A stretch of DNA of 64,000 nucleotides, taken from NCBI RefSeq assembly GCF_014836645.1, contig NZ_JACSQM010000001.1:558001-622000 (forward strand), read 5' to 3'. Source of the DNA: Fictibacillus norfolkensis (lineage in GTDB: Bacteria; Bacillota; Bacilli; Bacillales; Fictibacillaceae). The translations under genes and the position numbers were made by a program. The notes under the pieces are model-generated. The model was not told the DNA's origin and made no database searches. It worked only from the letters and a program-made list of their open reading frames with translations. Of the stretch, positions 47,161 to 55,319 are shown one piece after another; position 1 is the stretch's first letter; every line of letters begins with the position of its first letter.

Positions 47161-47656
47161 GTTTTTTCCCTCCTATCAACCTTTGCCATACGTTCAGTTT
47201 CTCTACTTTTATTGAAACCCAAGACCCTTTTTCACTGAATGATGAGAAGGGATATTTATTCCCATTCAGAAGAAGTGTATGATTGGCTATAATTTGTCCG
47301 ATTCGAATATCTAATGAAGGAAACGTTCTCTTCATGTTAGATAAAATATAGTTCTCACCTTTTTGTGCAAAAACTTCCCCTTCAGCTGCACCAGATGGCA
47401 TGCCCACTCCAAATTCCTGAAACCTCATTTCGGTCTGAAGGATCACTTCATGATGAACGTGATAGATTTCACGAACCGGTGTTTTATGAATCGAGTGTAT
47501 GTATTCAATACTGAATTCACTGCCTTCTTTTACGTCAAAGAAAGCTAACGGTTTCCCTGTCTTTCCGTCTTCAATCACTACGGAATTGAAAAATGGCACC
47601 ATTGAAAACATGATTAAGATCACTAAACCCAAGATGATCACAAAAATTTTCTTCAT
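47153..47656 (-). CDS. DUF1850 protein associated with TAXI-TRAP transporters
   Basis: The 167-residue protein has an N-terminal membrane segment (IFVIILGLVILIMFSMVPFF) and then an extracytoplasmic domain with SIEYIHSIHKTPVREIYHV and FQEFGVGMPS, the pattern of DUF1850. Such genes lie between the binding protein and the permease in many TAXI-TRAP operons; the molecular role is unknown. It overlaps the permease gene by eight bases. Confidence 0.87.
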   Translation of the reverse strand: MKKIFVIILGLVILIMFSMVPFFNSVVIEDGKTGKPLAFFDVKEGSEFSIEYIHSIHKTPVREIYHVHHEVILQTEMRFQEFGVGMPSGAAEGEVFAQKGENYILSNMKRTFPSLDIRIGQIIANHTLLLNGNKYPFSSFSEKGSWVSIKVEKLNVWQRLIGGKKLG

Positions 47657-47705
47657 AAGAATACATGGACTAAAAAATGATCTTTTAGTCCATGCTCGAC
47701 ACCTC

Positions 47706-48695
47706 TTATTTTAAGATTCCTTTTTCTTCAAAATACTTTTTAGCTCCAGGATGGAAATCAATCCCCATTCCTTCTACTGCATTCTCTGCTGAGATTAGCT
47801 CTCCTTTTGCGTGACTGATCTTATCCGTGTTTTCAAAGATTGCTTTTGTGATCGCGTACACAGCATCGTCTTCCATATCTTTACGAACAGTTAGCATAGA
47901 AAGAACGGCTACCGTTTTTACATCGGCTTCAATCTTGTAAGTACCACTCTTAACAGTATCTTCAATGTAATACGGATGAGCTTCGATCAGCTCTTTAATC
48001 TTGTCATCTGCAATCGGTACGATCGTTACAGGATTCGTAGCGGATAATGCATCAACAGCACCTGTAGGCGTTCCTGCTGTGATAAAAGCTGCTTGGATGT
48101 TCTTATCTTGAATTCCTTCAGTAGACTCATCGAACGACAGATGCTGCGCATCAATGTCATCCATCGTCAGGCCATGAATCTTTAGAATTTGTTCAGCATT
48201 CGCGAACGTTCCACTACCTGGTGCTCCAACTGAAACCTTTTTGCCTTTCAGATCTTCAACACTCTTAATTCCGCTTTCTTTTAACGTTACGATCTGAATC
48301 GTTTCAGGATATAATGTCCCGATCCCCGTTACTTGATCAACTTTTTCTTTGAACATTTCTTTGCCTTCAACTGCGTAGCTAGCGATATCTGTTTGTGTGA
48401 ACGCTACATCAGCATCACCATCTTGAAGCAGCTGCATGTTCTCAACAGATGCACCTGAAGCCTGAGAGTTTGCTTCAACATCTAACTCATCTTTCACAAT
48501 CTTAGCCATCTCTCCACCAAGTGGATAATATGTACCGCCTGTCCCACCTGTTACAATACTGATCTGATCAAGATTCAAAGAAGCACTCTTGTCACCCGTT
48601 TCTTTCTTTTCAGATGGAGTCTCAATCTTCTGACCACATGCTGCTAGTGAAAAGGCAAGAATCAGTATAAAAAATAATGCAATCCCCTTTTTCAT
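47706..48695 (-). CDS. TAXI-family TRAP transporter substrate-binding lipoprotein
   Basis: In this 329-residue protein the N-terminus has a lipoprotein signal (KKGIALFFILILAFSLAACGQ; lipobox LAAC, Cys near residue 20). The mature part has the TAXI signature VTGGTGGTYYPLGGEMAKIV, then GAPGSGTFANAEQILK. It binds a small anion, probably a dicarboxylate or glutamate-like compound (inference). ATG at 48695 follows AGGAGG; the open frame upstream to 48821 is not supported. It is the first gene of the operon. Confidence 0.94.
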   Translation of the reverse strand: MKKGIALFFILILAFSLAACGQKIETPSEKKETGDKSASLNLDQISIVTGGTGGTYYPLGGEMAKIVKDELDVEANSQASGASVENMQLLQDGDADVAFTQTDIASYAVEGKEMFKEKVDQVTGIGTLYPETIQIVTLKESGIKSVEDLKGKKVSVGAPGSGTFANAEQILKIHGLTMDDIDAQHLSFDESTEGIQDKNIQAAFITAGTPTGAVDALSATNPVTIVPIADDKIKELIEAHPYYIEDTVKSGTYKIEADVKTVAVLSMLTVRKDMEDDAVYAITKAIFENTDKISHAKGELISAENAVEGMGIDFHPGAKKYFEEKGILK

Positions 48696-48797
48696 GTTTG
48701 TCCTCCTTTTGGAATAATTTGGTCCATTCTTAAATTTTATCATAAGCTTCGTTAAAATTGCAGAATAATTATAATTATTAGATATATTATTTATACA

Positions 48798-48846
48798 TAA
48801 AAAAAGAGCGACCGAAGCCACCCTTTCTCTTTCTATTACGCTCTTT
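48798..48846 (-). terminator. Terminator between dps and the TAXI gene
   Basis: The minus-strand stem AAGAGCG ... CGCTCTT with an inner GGGTGGCTTCGGTC region is followed by TTTTTTATG. It stops transcripts coming from dps. Confidence 0.75.
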
Positions 48847-48854
48847 TCTAAAAG

Positions 48855-49032
48855 ATTATTACTTTTAACTCCTTGTCACCTTTGACAATTGATTGTAGTG
48901 AAAGGTGCGAGACTCCTACGGGACAGGCGGGCAGCTGAGACACTTAAGAGTGAAACGGACGAATGTGGCTCAGCGCCTGCCCCGTGGAAAGCGAGCAGCC
49001 TGTAACGGAAATCACACTTCCAAAAGCAACAA
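48855..49032 (+). repeat. MITE-like palindromic repeat, copy 6 (subfamily A)
   Basis: The right end AAAAGCAACAA (49022-49032) is intact; the left end TTATTACTTTT (near 48856-48866) matches TTGTTGCTTTT except for two bases. The internal blocks CCTTGTCACCTTTGACAATTG, GAGACTCCTACGGGACAGGCGGG and GTGGCTCAGCGCCTGCCCCG match copy 2. Confidence 0.85.
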
Positions 49033-49057
49033 AGTTTACGAAAACAGTCTTCTATTA

Positions 49058-49492
49058 TTAGCTTACGAACGCACGTAGCATCCAGTTATGTTTTGCAAGG
49101 CTTTCACGAACGGATAATAACATATCGTGTGTTACTTCATCACCTTCACGCTCAGTGACTTCCATTCCTTCTTTAATTTCTGCGATCAAAAGTTCAAAAT
49201 CGTGAATAACGTTTTGAACCATACCTTCTGCTGATTCGTTAGATTTTGCTTCTTCTACTGTCGCCAACTCTAAATATTCTTTCATGGTTGCGACCGGTGT
49301 CCCTTTTAGAACGAGCAGTCGCTCAGCCAATTCGTCAATGTTCGTTGCAGCTTCGTTGTAAAGCTCTTCAAACTTTTCATGAAGTGTGAAAAAGTGAGGT
49401 CCTTTTACATACCAGTGATAGTTGTGTAGTTTCACAAACAATACATTCCAGTTCGCTACTTGTCGATTTAATACTTCTTGAATGGTATTCAT
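49058..49492 (-). CDS. dps: Dps/MrgA-family DNA-protecting ferritin-like protein
   Basis: Dps forms a dodecameric shell that oxidises and stores iron and protects DNA. The 144-residue protein shows the ferroxidase ligands [44 protein letters not shown] (His and Asp/Glu shared between subunits; H at LHNYHW, E at FEELY). Its start is 12 bases after the ykuV stop, so it is probably co-transcribed from the Fur-box promoter. AGGAG lies upstream of the ATG. Confidence 0.92.
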   Translation of the reverse strand: MNTIQEVLNRQVANWNVLFVKLHNYHWYVKGPHFFTLHEKFEELYNEAATNIDELAERLLVLKGTPVATMKEYLELATVEEAKSNESAEGMVQNVIHDFELLIAEIKEGMEVTEREGDEVTHDMLLSVRESLAKHNWMLRAFVS

Positions 49493-49504
49493 ATAAACAT
49501 CTCC

Positions 49505-49954
49505 TTATTTTGTTTCTTCGTTCAACACTCGGTTCAAGCGCTTGCGAAGCATGTCCATTCCGCTTCCTCCAGCTTGGAAGTGACGAAGCTTTCCTTCTTT
49601 ATCAAACACATAGTACGCAGGTACGTATTTATTCTCAAAGGCATCCGTTAATTTATGCTCGCTGTCTACATAGATCGGCTGGGTAATATCATGTCCGATC
49701 GCCATCTGTTCGATAACGCTCATGTCTAAATCATTTTCTGAACGAGGCATATGAACAGCCACTACGTTTAGATCATCTTCATATTCATCACGAAGCTCGT
49801 TAACATCTGGCATCGCTTCTTTACACAATCCGCAGCTTACCGACCAGAAGTGGATTAAGGTTGCTTTTTCTCCAACCAACTCTTCTTTTGTTACTTCTTC
49901 ATTTAACCACGTTGTAGCACCATCAAGTTCAGGCATTTGTTCACGTAATTTCAT
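49505..49954 (-). CDS. ykuV: YkuV, cytosolic thiol-disulfide oxidoreductase (TlpA-like fold)
   Basis: This 149-residue protein has no signal. The thioredoxin-fold core is ATLIHFWSVSCGLCKEAMPDV with the redox motif CGLC, and YVPAYYVFDKEGKLRHFQAGG matches the YkuV of B. subtilis. ATG at 49954 follows TTTGGAGGG; an upstream extension to 50020 is not supported. It is separated from ykuU by a complete palindromic repeat, and directly precedes dps. Confidence 0.9.
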   Translation of the reverse strand: MKLREQMPELDGATTWLNEEVTKEELVGEKATLIHFWSVSCGLCKEAMPDVNELRDEYEDDLNVVAVHMPRSENDLDMSVIEQMAIGHDITQPIYVDSEHKLTDAFENKYVPAYYVFDKEGKLRHFQAGGSGMDMLRKRLNRVLNEETK

Positions 49955-50023
49955 CTTTTTCCCTCCAAAATGTTTGTTTAATAAATTTTTTTCATATTTA
50001 AAAGGTTGTTTCTGCTTCATTGA

Positions 50024-50160
50024 CGAGTTGATTGGAGTGTAAGGTGCGAGACTCCTGGGGGATCAGCGGGACAGGTGAGACTCTTAACAGCGCAGAGCGC
50101 TAAGAGGCTCACCGCACGCCCCCCGGAAAGCGAGCATCCTGAAACGGAAATCAACTTCTT
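50024..50160 (+). repeat. MITE-like palindromic repeat, copy 7 (subfamily B)
   Basis: The element lies between ykuU and ykuV. The central stem is GGTGAGACTCTTA (50074-50086) with TAAGAGGCTCACC (50101-50113); only one A-G pair is mismatched. The outer ends are GTTGATT / AATCAAC. Subfamily B has CGCACGCCCCCCGG and GGGGGATCAGCGGG in place of the A-type blocks. Confidence 0.85.
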
Positions 50161-50175
50161 TCAAGAACGACATTC

Positions 50176-50718
50176 TTAAAGCGTCTTTTGTCCTGGCTTC
50201 CAGTTGGCTGGGCAAAGTCCACCTGTTTGTAGAGCTTGAAGCACACGGAGTGTTTCATCAGCATCACGGCCGATATTGTTATGGAAAACAACTTGATACA
50301 TCATCTCACCCTCAGGATTGATGATGAACATGCCACGAAGTGCAACACCTTCTTCTTCGATCAGTACTCCATAATCACGTGATACACGGTGATTCGTGTC
50401 GGCTGCTAGAGGGTAATTTAGTTCACCAAGTCCGTTTTCATCGCGACTCGTGTTGATCCATGCTAAATGCGTATGAACGGTGTCCGTTGAAACCCCGATT
50501 ACTTCCGCATCTAGGTCTTCAAATTCACGATATCTATCTGATAACGCTGTAATTTCAGTCGGACATACGAAAGTGAAATCCATTGGATAGAAGAATAGAA
50601 CCGTCCATTTTCCATCTTCCATGTTCTTTTCTAAACTTACTGTTTTCGTTTCTTTATTAGGCATGATCGCTTCCATCTCAAAGCGAGGTGCTTGTTTGCC
50701 TACCATACGTTCTGCCAT
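50176..50718 (-). CDS. ykuU: YkuU, 2-Cys peroxiredoxin (AhpC/Prx1 type)
   Basis: This 180-residue enzyme reduces peroxides. The peroxidatic Cys lies in FYPMDFTFVCPTE and the resolving Cys in GGLCPANWKPG at the C-terminus, as in typical 2-Cys Prx. The N-terminus MAERMVGKQAPRFEMEA is nearly identical to YkuU of B. subtilis as I remember it. The start follows AAGGAGTG. The promoter and a near-perfect Fur box lie upstream. Recycling of its disulfide could use YkuV or thioredoxin. Confidence 0.95.
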   Translation of the reverse strand: MAERMVGKQAPRFEMEAIMPNKETKTVSLEKNMEDGKWTVLFFYPMDFTFVCPTEITALSDRYREFEDLDAEVIGVSTDTVHTHLAWINTSRDENGLGELNYPLAADTNHRVSRDYGVLIEEEGVALRGMFIINPEGEMMYQVVFHNNIGRDADETLRVLQALQTGGLCPANWKPGQKTL

Positions 50719-50745
50719 TAAAAATTCACTCCTTACGTTTTAAAT

Positions 50746-50764
50746 GATAATGAATATCATTATC
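50746..50764. promoter_or_regulatory. Fur box upstream of ykuU
   Basis: GATAATGAATATCATTATC has perfect 8-bp arms (GATAATGA / TCATTATC) around a 3-base centre, two centre positions off the 19-bp Fur consensus. It lies just downstream of the predicted transcription start, so bound Fur should block elongation or open complex formation. Confidence 0.85.
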
Positions 50765-50781
50765 ATTTTGTTACAATCTTT

Positions 50782-50809
50782 ATTATACTCACTTCTATTT
50801 TGAAGTCAA
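50782..50809 (-). promoter_or_regulatory. SigA-type promoter of ykuU
   Basis: -35 TTGACT (50804-50809), 16-base spacer, -10 TATAAT (50782-50787). Confidence 0.8.
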
Positions 50810-50860
50810 TACTAATTTATAATAATTATTAATAAGGAACAAGTATTGTGCTCATACGTA

Positions 50861-50897
50861 AAAAATAGCCTTACTCCAATAGTAGGAGTAAGACTAT
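50861..50897 (-). terminator. Terminator of the TVP38-family gene
   Basis: The minus-strand stem ATAGTCTTACTCC TACTATT GGAGTAAGGCTAT is followed by TTTTTTACG and begins within the stop codon. Confidence 0.88.
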
Positions 50898-51568
50898 GCA
50901 TTATCTTCTTTATGCTGGTGAATTTGGCTAGTTATGATCTGTTTGTTTTTCATTAGGATCGGTATACAAGCTACAAAGAGCGCTAAGCCGATCGCAATTG
51001 CAATGATTGTTCCATTCCCTTTAATAAAGCTGTCACCTAACAAGTTGTATGCGAGTGTTCCTGGTAAAACACCAAGCATCGTAGCTAAAATGTATGAACG
51101 GAGTTTAAGCTTTGAGATTCCAGCCACATAGCTTACAACATCAAAATTCAAAACAGGAATGATTCTCAATAAGAAGATATAAAGGAACCCTTTTTCTTTC
51201 AGTTGTTTCTGCCATTTCTCAATTCTTGACGGTGAATCTGCTTTTTGTTTGATCCATTTCGCTCCAAGATGCTTAGCGATGTAGAACGATAAAATCGCAC
51301 CAATCGTCGCTGAGAATACGGTATAAACCGTTCCCCATACTACTCCGAACGCTAAACCGCCTGCAAGTGAAAGAACAGAGATTGGAAATAAAGTAAAGGG
51401 CCGAATTACATTTACGATGATATAAACGATTGGAGCGACCATCCCAAAGGATAATACCCAATCACGCATAGATATAGGGGTTATTTTAAAGACAAAATAA
51501 TTGAGAGCAAATAGAAACAAAACAATCAATAAGATTACAGTGATCTTCATCAAAGTGCTTCTTTTCAT
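50894..51568 (-). CDS. TVP38/TMEM64 (DedA-like) family membrane protein
   Basis: This 224-residue membrane protein has about five segments and the family SNARE-associated motif: SLAGGLAFGVVWGTVYTVFSATIGAILSFYIAKHLG, then FLLRIIPVLNFDVVSYVAGISKLKLRSY and LGVLPGTLAYNLLG. Roles proposed for the family include lipid scrambling and envelope homeostasis; the role here is unknown. The ATG follows GAGGGGGG. It appears monocistronic. Confidence 0.88.
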   Translation of the reverse strand: MKRSTLMKITVILLIVLFLFALNYFVFKITPISMRDWVLSFGMVAPIVYIIVNVIRPFTLFPISVLSLAGGLAFGVVWGTVYTVFSATIGAILSFYIAKHLGAKWIKQKADSPSRIEKWQKQLKEKGFLYIFLLRIIPVLNFDVVSYVAGISKLKLRSYILATMLGVLPGTLAYNLLGDSFIKGNGTIIAIAIGLALFVACIPILMKNKQIITSQIHQHKEDNA

Positions 51569-51632
51569 ATAACCCCCCTCTTTGCCGTTTTTTCTTACTT
51601 TTAATATTCCTGATTTTGAGAGTTTGTAAACG

Positions 51633-52490
51633 TTAGCGCTGTTCGGCTTTAATCATTACTCCGTTACCTGAAGGATCTTTTAACAAAATGTTTTCCGATT
51701 CTATATGATATGGAACTTGCTCACTTTCTAGAGCACTTAAAACCTTTTCGACTTCCAACATCGACGGAACGATGATTTCATAATGAAGAAGTCCTGTTAC
51801 ATCATCTCGGTTTGACTCGCCATCTATTCCGTTCCAAATATTCACGGCGATATGGTGATGATATCCTCCCGCTGAGATGAATAGAGCATGGTTCCCCATC
51901 CTTGTCTGTTCTTCAAAGCCTAATACGTTCATGTAGAAGTTTTCAGCTTCAGCGATATTTAATACATTCAGATGCACATGGCCCATGACCGTGTTTTCTG
52001 GCAGACGACTCCAAGTCTTTATATCTCTTTCCGCTAAAAGACTTTGTACATCTAATGGTTCGCTGACGGCTGGCAGTTTTCCTCTTTCATCTCGTACCCA
52101 ATCTTTACGATCAACATCTCTGTAAATTTCAATTCCATTCTTCTCAGGATCTTGTAAATAGATCGCTTCGCTAAATCTATGATTAGACGCTCCTAACAGT
52201 TGTGTGTTTGTTTCAACAAAGTGATACAGCACATTCGCAAGATCTTTTCTACTAGGTACAAGCAAAGCTAAGTGATATAGACCTGCGCTTTTCACTGGTC
52301 GTTGTTGAAGCTCAGGATTACCTTCTAAAATAAGGATTGGCGTTTTCCCATCAGCAGTTAATTTCACGCTATTTTCTCGTTTTGATAAAATTTGTAGACC
52401 GATCGTTTCTGTATAAAAGGTAATAAGCTTCTCTAGATTCTTAACTTGTAAAGTCACACTTCCGATATGAGTTTCTTTATGAATAGGCAT
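51633..52490 (-). CDS. catE: Catechol-2,3-dioxygenase (VOC fold), CatE-like
   Basis: This 285-residue extradiol dioxygenase has two vicinal-oxygen-chelate modules: N-terminal IGSVTLQVKNLEKLITFYTETIGLQIL and C-terminal MGHVHLNVLNIAEAENFYMNVLGFEE. Metal ligands are His in GHVHLNV, His in GGYHHHIAVN and a C-terminal Glu. CatE detoxifies catechols in B. subtilis. ATG at 52490 follows AGAAGGACG; the open frame to 52532 has no site. No operator for CatR was noticed. Confidence 0.85.
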   Translation of the reverse strand: MPIHKETHIGSVTLQVKNLEKLITFYTETIGLQILSKRENSVKLTADGKTPILILEGNPELQQRPVKSAGLYHLALLVPSRKDLANVLYHFVETNTQLLGASNHRFSEAIYLQDPEKNGIEIYRDVDRKDWVRDERGKLPAVSEPLDVQSLLAERDIKTWSRLPENTVMGHVHLNVLNIAEAENFYMNVLGFEEQTRMGNHALFISAGGYHHHIAVNIWNGIDGESNRDDVTGLLHYEIIVPSMLEVEKVLSALESEQVPYHIESENILLKDPSGNGVMIKAEQR

Positions 52491-52610
52491 TATCTTTCGT
52501 CCTTCTTTCCTATTTAATAGTGAACATGACAAATGTTATTGATTATTTAATTACTTTATGTAAGTTATTATAAAATAGTTATTAACAAACTTCAACTAGC
52601 AAAAAATGAA

Positions 52611-52640
52611 AAGAAAAAGAGGCTGATTTCCTCAGCCTCC
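52611..52640 (-). terminator. Terminator overlapping the end of moaA
   Basis: The minus-strand stem GAGGCTGA GGAAA TCAGCCTC is followed by TTTTTCTTTT; the moaA stop codon lies within the 5' arm. Confidence 0.85.
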
Positions 52641-53651
52641 AATATAGGACATTTCTATTTTTTTTCTTTCACTTATTCCTTGCTCTTTTCTTTCATCTGA
52701 ATATCGATCAGAACGATTTCCCCATATTTCAACAATGCGATCGAAAATCTCCTTGTCAGAAGCACCAGCTCGTACAAAGTCTTTTAGATCAGTCCCTCTC
52801 CCTGTAAAAAGACATGTGTAGACTTTTCCATCTGCAGACAATCTCGCTCTTGTACAAGTCGAACAAAACGTATCGCTGATTGAAGAAATAATGCCAATCT
52901 CACCTTGACCGTCGGCATATTGATAGCGTTTGGCAACTTCTCCATAATATTTTCGATCAACCGCTTTCAACGGCATCTCTGAATCAATCATCTTTAAGAT
53001 CTCATCCTTTGATACTACATCATCCCAATTCCAACCGTTTGAGGTGCCAACGTCCATATATTCAATGAATCGCAAAACATATGGCGTGTTTTTAAAATAA
53101 CGGGCCATTGGAAGAATTTCTTTGTCATTGATCCCCTTTTTGACCATCATATTTATTTTGACAGCTAGACCCGCTCCATGTGCTGCTTCTATTCCTTTCA
53201 ATACTGGAGAAACCCCTACACCTCGTCCGTTAATGTAGCCGAATAAATCGTTATCAAGCGTATCCAAACTCACGGTTACTCTGTCCATACCTGCTTGCTT
53301 TAAAGAAACCGCCATCTTTGGAAGGAGTACACCATTAGTCGTTAATGCAATATCTTTGATTCCTTCTATTGCCTGTAGACGCTTCAGCAGGTCAGGAAGA
53401 TTTTTACGAAGTAAAGGTTCACCGCCAGTAATTCGAATTTTTTCCACACCTGCCTTTGCAAACTGGGAAGCAATACGTACGATCTCATCGAAAGATAATA
53501 ACTCAGTTGGTGTTAAGAATGGATAATCTGGTCCGAAAATTTCTTTAGGCATACAATAGGTACACCGAAAATTACATTGATCAGTTACCGAAATCCGCAG
53601 GTCCTGAAGCGGACGATGCAAACGATCAGTGATTCCATTACCTACATTCAT
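52632..53651 (-). CDS. moaA: GTP 3',8-cyclase (molybdenum cofactor biosynthesis)
   Basis: MoaA is a radical SAM enzyme that begins molybdopterin synthesis from GTP. The 339-residue protein has the SAM cluster motif CNFRCTYC near residue 26, IRITGGEPLLRK (SAM-binding GGEP), and the C-terminal second cluster CSTCTRARLSADGKVYTC. It ends in a Gly-Gly (SYIGG), as MoaA requires for activity. The ribosome site is weak. No other moa genes are nearby, and the gene looks monocistronic. Confidence 0.95.
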   Translation of the reverse strand: MNVGNGITDRLHRPLQDLRISVTDQCNFRCTYCMPKEIFGPDYPFLTPTELLSFDEIVRIASQFAKAGVEKIRITGGEPLLRKNLPDLLKRLQAIEGIKDIALTTNGVLLPKMAVSLKQAGMDRVTVSLDTLDNDLFGYINGRGVGVSPVLKGIEAAHGAGLAVKINMMVKKGINDKEILPMARYFKNTPYVLRFIEYMDVGTSNGWNWDDVVSKDEILKMIDSEMPLKAVDRKYYGEVAKRYQYADGQGEIGIISSISDTFCSTCTRARLSADGKVYTCLFTGRGTDLKDFVRAGASDKEIFDRIVEIWGNRSDRYSDERKEQGISERKKIEMSYIGG

Positions 53652-53891
53652 ATCATCACATCATTTGTTTAGTATTTTTATCAATGTACCACGAATAAAA
53701 GGAAGTTAAAACCAGAACCACTTACAAAATTGCTCTTCTTTAAAAAGAGAGAGATTAGTTCATAATCACTATTTGAACTTTTAAATAGATCATTATTACC
53801 AATTTTTTTGCATCTTACTTCGCTAATCCTTATTCCATAGGCTTTTAATGATCATACCGAATATTTAATCATTTCCTTTTTCGTGTTGCAC

Positions 53892-53920
53892 TTGTTTATT
53901 GGTTAGTAAAATGTTACGAT
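53892..53920 (+). promoter_or_regulatory. Candidate promoter of cold-shock gene
   Basis: -35 TTGTTT (53892-53897), 17-base spacer, -10 TACGAT (53915-53920), which would give about 100 bases of 5' leader, a length usual for cold-shock genes. Weak match; the gap 53652-54026 otherwise holds nothing I can name. Confidence 0.35.
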
Positions 53921-54026
53921 AAATAAGAATTATTTTTGTTCGATTGTACAGGTAAACCTATTATCTTGATATTTTTGAGCAGAGATAGTATTATTGTGCG
54001 GTTTGGCACGACAGGAGGCAACAAAA

Positions 54027-54227
54027 ATGGAACAAGGTAAAGTTAAATGGTTTAACGCAGAAAAAGGTTTCGGATTCATCGAGCGCGAAGGTGGAGACGA
54101 TGTATTCGTACACTTCTCAGCTATCCAAGCTGACGGTTTCAAATCATTAGACGAAGGTCAAGACGTAACGTTCGAAGTTGAACAAGGACAACGCGGACCT
54201 CAAGCTACTAACGTACGTAAAGCATAA
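54027..54227 (+). CDS. cspB: Cold-shock protein, CspA/CspB family
   Basis: This 66-residue single-stranded nucleic acid-binding protein acts as an RNA chaperone. It has RNP1 KGFGFIE and RNP2 VFVHFSAI, with the typical start [17 protein letters not shown] 54027 has ACAGGAGG eight bases upstream, so the longer frame from 53994 is not used. The paralogue (B, C or D) cannot be decided from sequence alone. The gene is monocistronic with a strong terminator. Confidence 0.95.
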   Translation: MEQGKVKWFNAEKGFGFIEREGGDDVFVHFSAIQADGFKSLDEGQDVTFEVEQGQRGPQATNVRKA

Positions 54228-54240
54228 TAACCCAATAGAT

Positions 54241-54276
54241 AAACAGGACTCTTGCAAAAGAGTCCTGTTTTTTTTA
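54241..54276 (+). terminator. Terminator of cold-shock gene
   Basis: AACAGGACTCTT GCAA AAGAGTCCTGTTTTTTTT. Confidence 0.93.
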
Positions 54277-54399
54277 TTACTTCGAAACATACTTCATCTT
54301 GAACATTTCATAGTTTTAAAAATTTTTCAGTAAATTCAAACATGTGTTAAGTATTTTTGTTAAAATACATTTAACGCCATAAATAATTAGGAGTTCAAA

Positions 54400-55296
54400 A
54401 TGAATCTTCACTTGAAGCAGAAACAAGATCAGATTAAAATCGGTACACGAATTGCTGAAAATGCCCCTCAAATTGCAGAGAAGATCATAACTAACATACA
54501 AAATAGCAACGTATATGTTTCACTTCAACAAAATGCTCCTATGAATGAGAACGAAGAACTCCAACAATCCATTTCTTTCATTCGTTTAATCGGTGACGCT
54601 GTATCTGGAAAAGTATCTGATTCAAAGAAAACGATTTTCGAATGGGGAGAGAATATCGGCATGCTCGCTGTTCTTTCTGGCCAGCCGCTCGATACAACAC
54701 TTGAGAGTACATCTTTCTACCGGGAAGTAATATGGGATTTTATAAAAGAGGAAGGTTCTCTGCAATCGATGTCTTTAGATTCCGTATTGCATATTTCTAT
54801 GACGATCAATCCGATAATCGATTACGCGGTACAAGCATTCAGTAAATCATATGTGAAAAATTACAGAGACGTGAGTGAACAGTTCCATCTATCTCTTCAA
54901 GAACTATCTGTCCCTGTTGTGCCTCTCTTTCCTGGAGTAGCCGTTCTGCCCGTCGTCGGTGATATAGATACGAACCGTGCAAAGCTCTTACTCGAGGCTA
55001 CGCTGCAGCAGTGTTTAGATCATGAAATCACTTCTTTAGTTATCGACCTATCCGGTGTGAATTACATTGACACAATGGTTGCTCACCGGCTTTTCCAACT
55101 TGTCTCAACATTGAAACTTTTAGGGGTTAAAACAACACTTACAGGTTTGAGTCCCGAGATCGCACAAACGTCTGTAAGCTTGAATCTAAATTTTGATGAA
55201 ATCACGTTAAAGGGAAACCTGCTTCAAGCATTGGCTGACTTTGGATATGGAAAATTGGATAAAACAATTAAAACCAACAAAAAGAACAGACTCTGA
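54400..55296 (+). CDS. RsbR-family stressosome protein (N-terminal sensor plus STAS domain)
   Basis: The 298-residue protein has an N-terminal part (1-165) that is helical, like the non-haem-globin sensor of RsbR paralogues. A C-terminal STAS domain (about 175-290) carries GDIDTNRAK and DLSGVNYIDTMVAH, aligning with the two Thr sites phosphorylated by RsbT in RsbRA. It probably belongs to a stressosome controlling SigB; partners RsbS/RsbT are not in this window. It is monocistronic with its own terminator. The length is near the 274-280 of RsbRA. Confidence 0.83.
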   Translation: MNLHLKQKQDQIKIGTRIAENAPQIAEKIITNIQNSNVYVSLQQNAPMNENEELQQSISFIRLIGDAVSGKVSDSKKTIFEWGENIGMLAVLSGQPLDTTLESTSFYREVIWDFIKEEGSLQSMSLDSVLHISMTINPIIDYAVQAFSKSYVKNYRDVSEQFHLSLQELSVPVVPLFPGVAVLPVVGDIDTNRAKLLLEATLQQCLDHEITSLVIDLSGVNYIDTMVAHRLFQLVSTLKLLGVKTTLTGLSPEIAQTSVSLNLNFDEITLKGNLLQALADFGYGKLDKTIKTNKKNRL

Positions 55297-55313
55297 TTCA
55301 GGGTCTGTTTTAA
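55287..55313 (+). terminator. Terminator of RsbR-like gene
   Basis: ACAGACTCTGATTCAGGGTCTGT (stem ACAGAC-C / G-GTCTGT) followed by TTTAAT. Confidence 0.75.
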
Positions 55314-55319
55314 TCGTTT

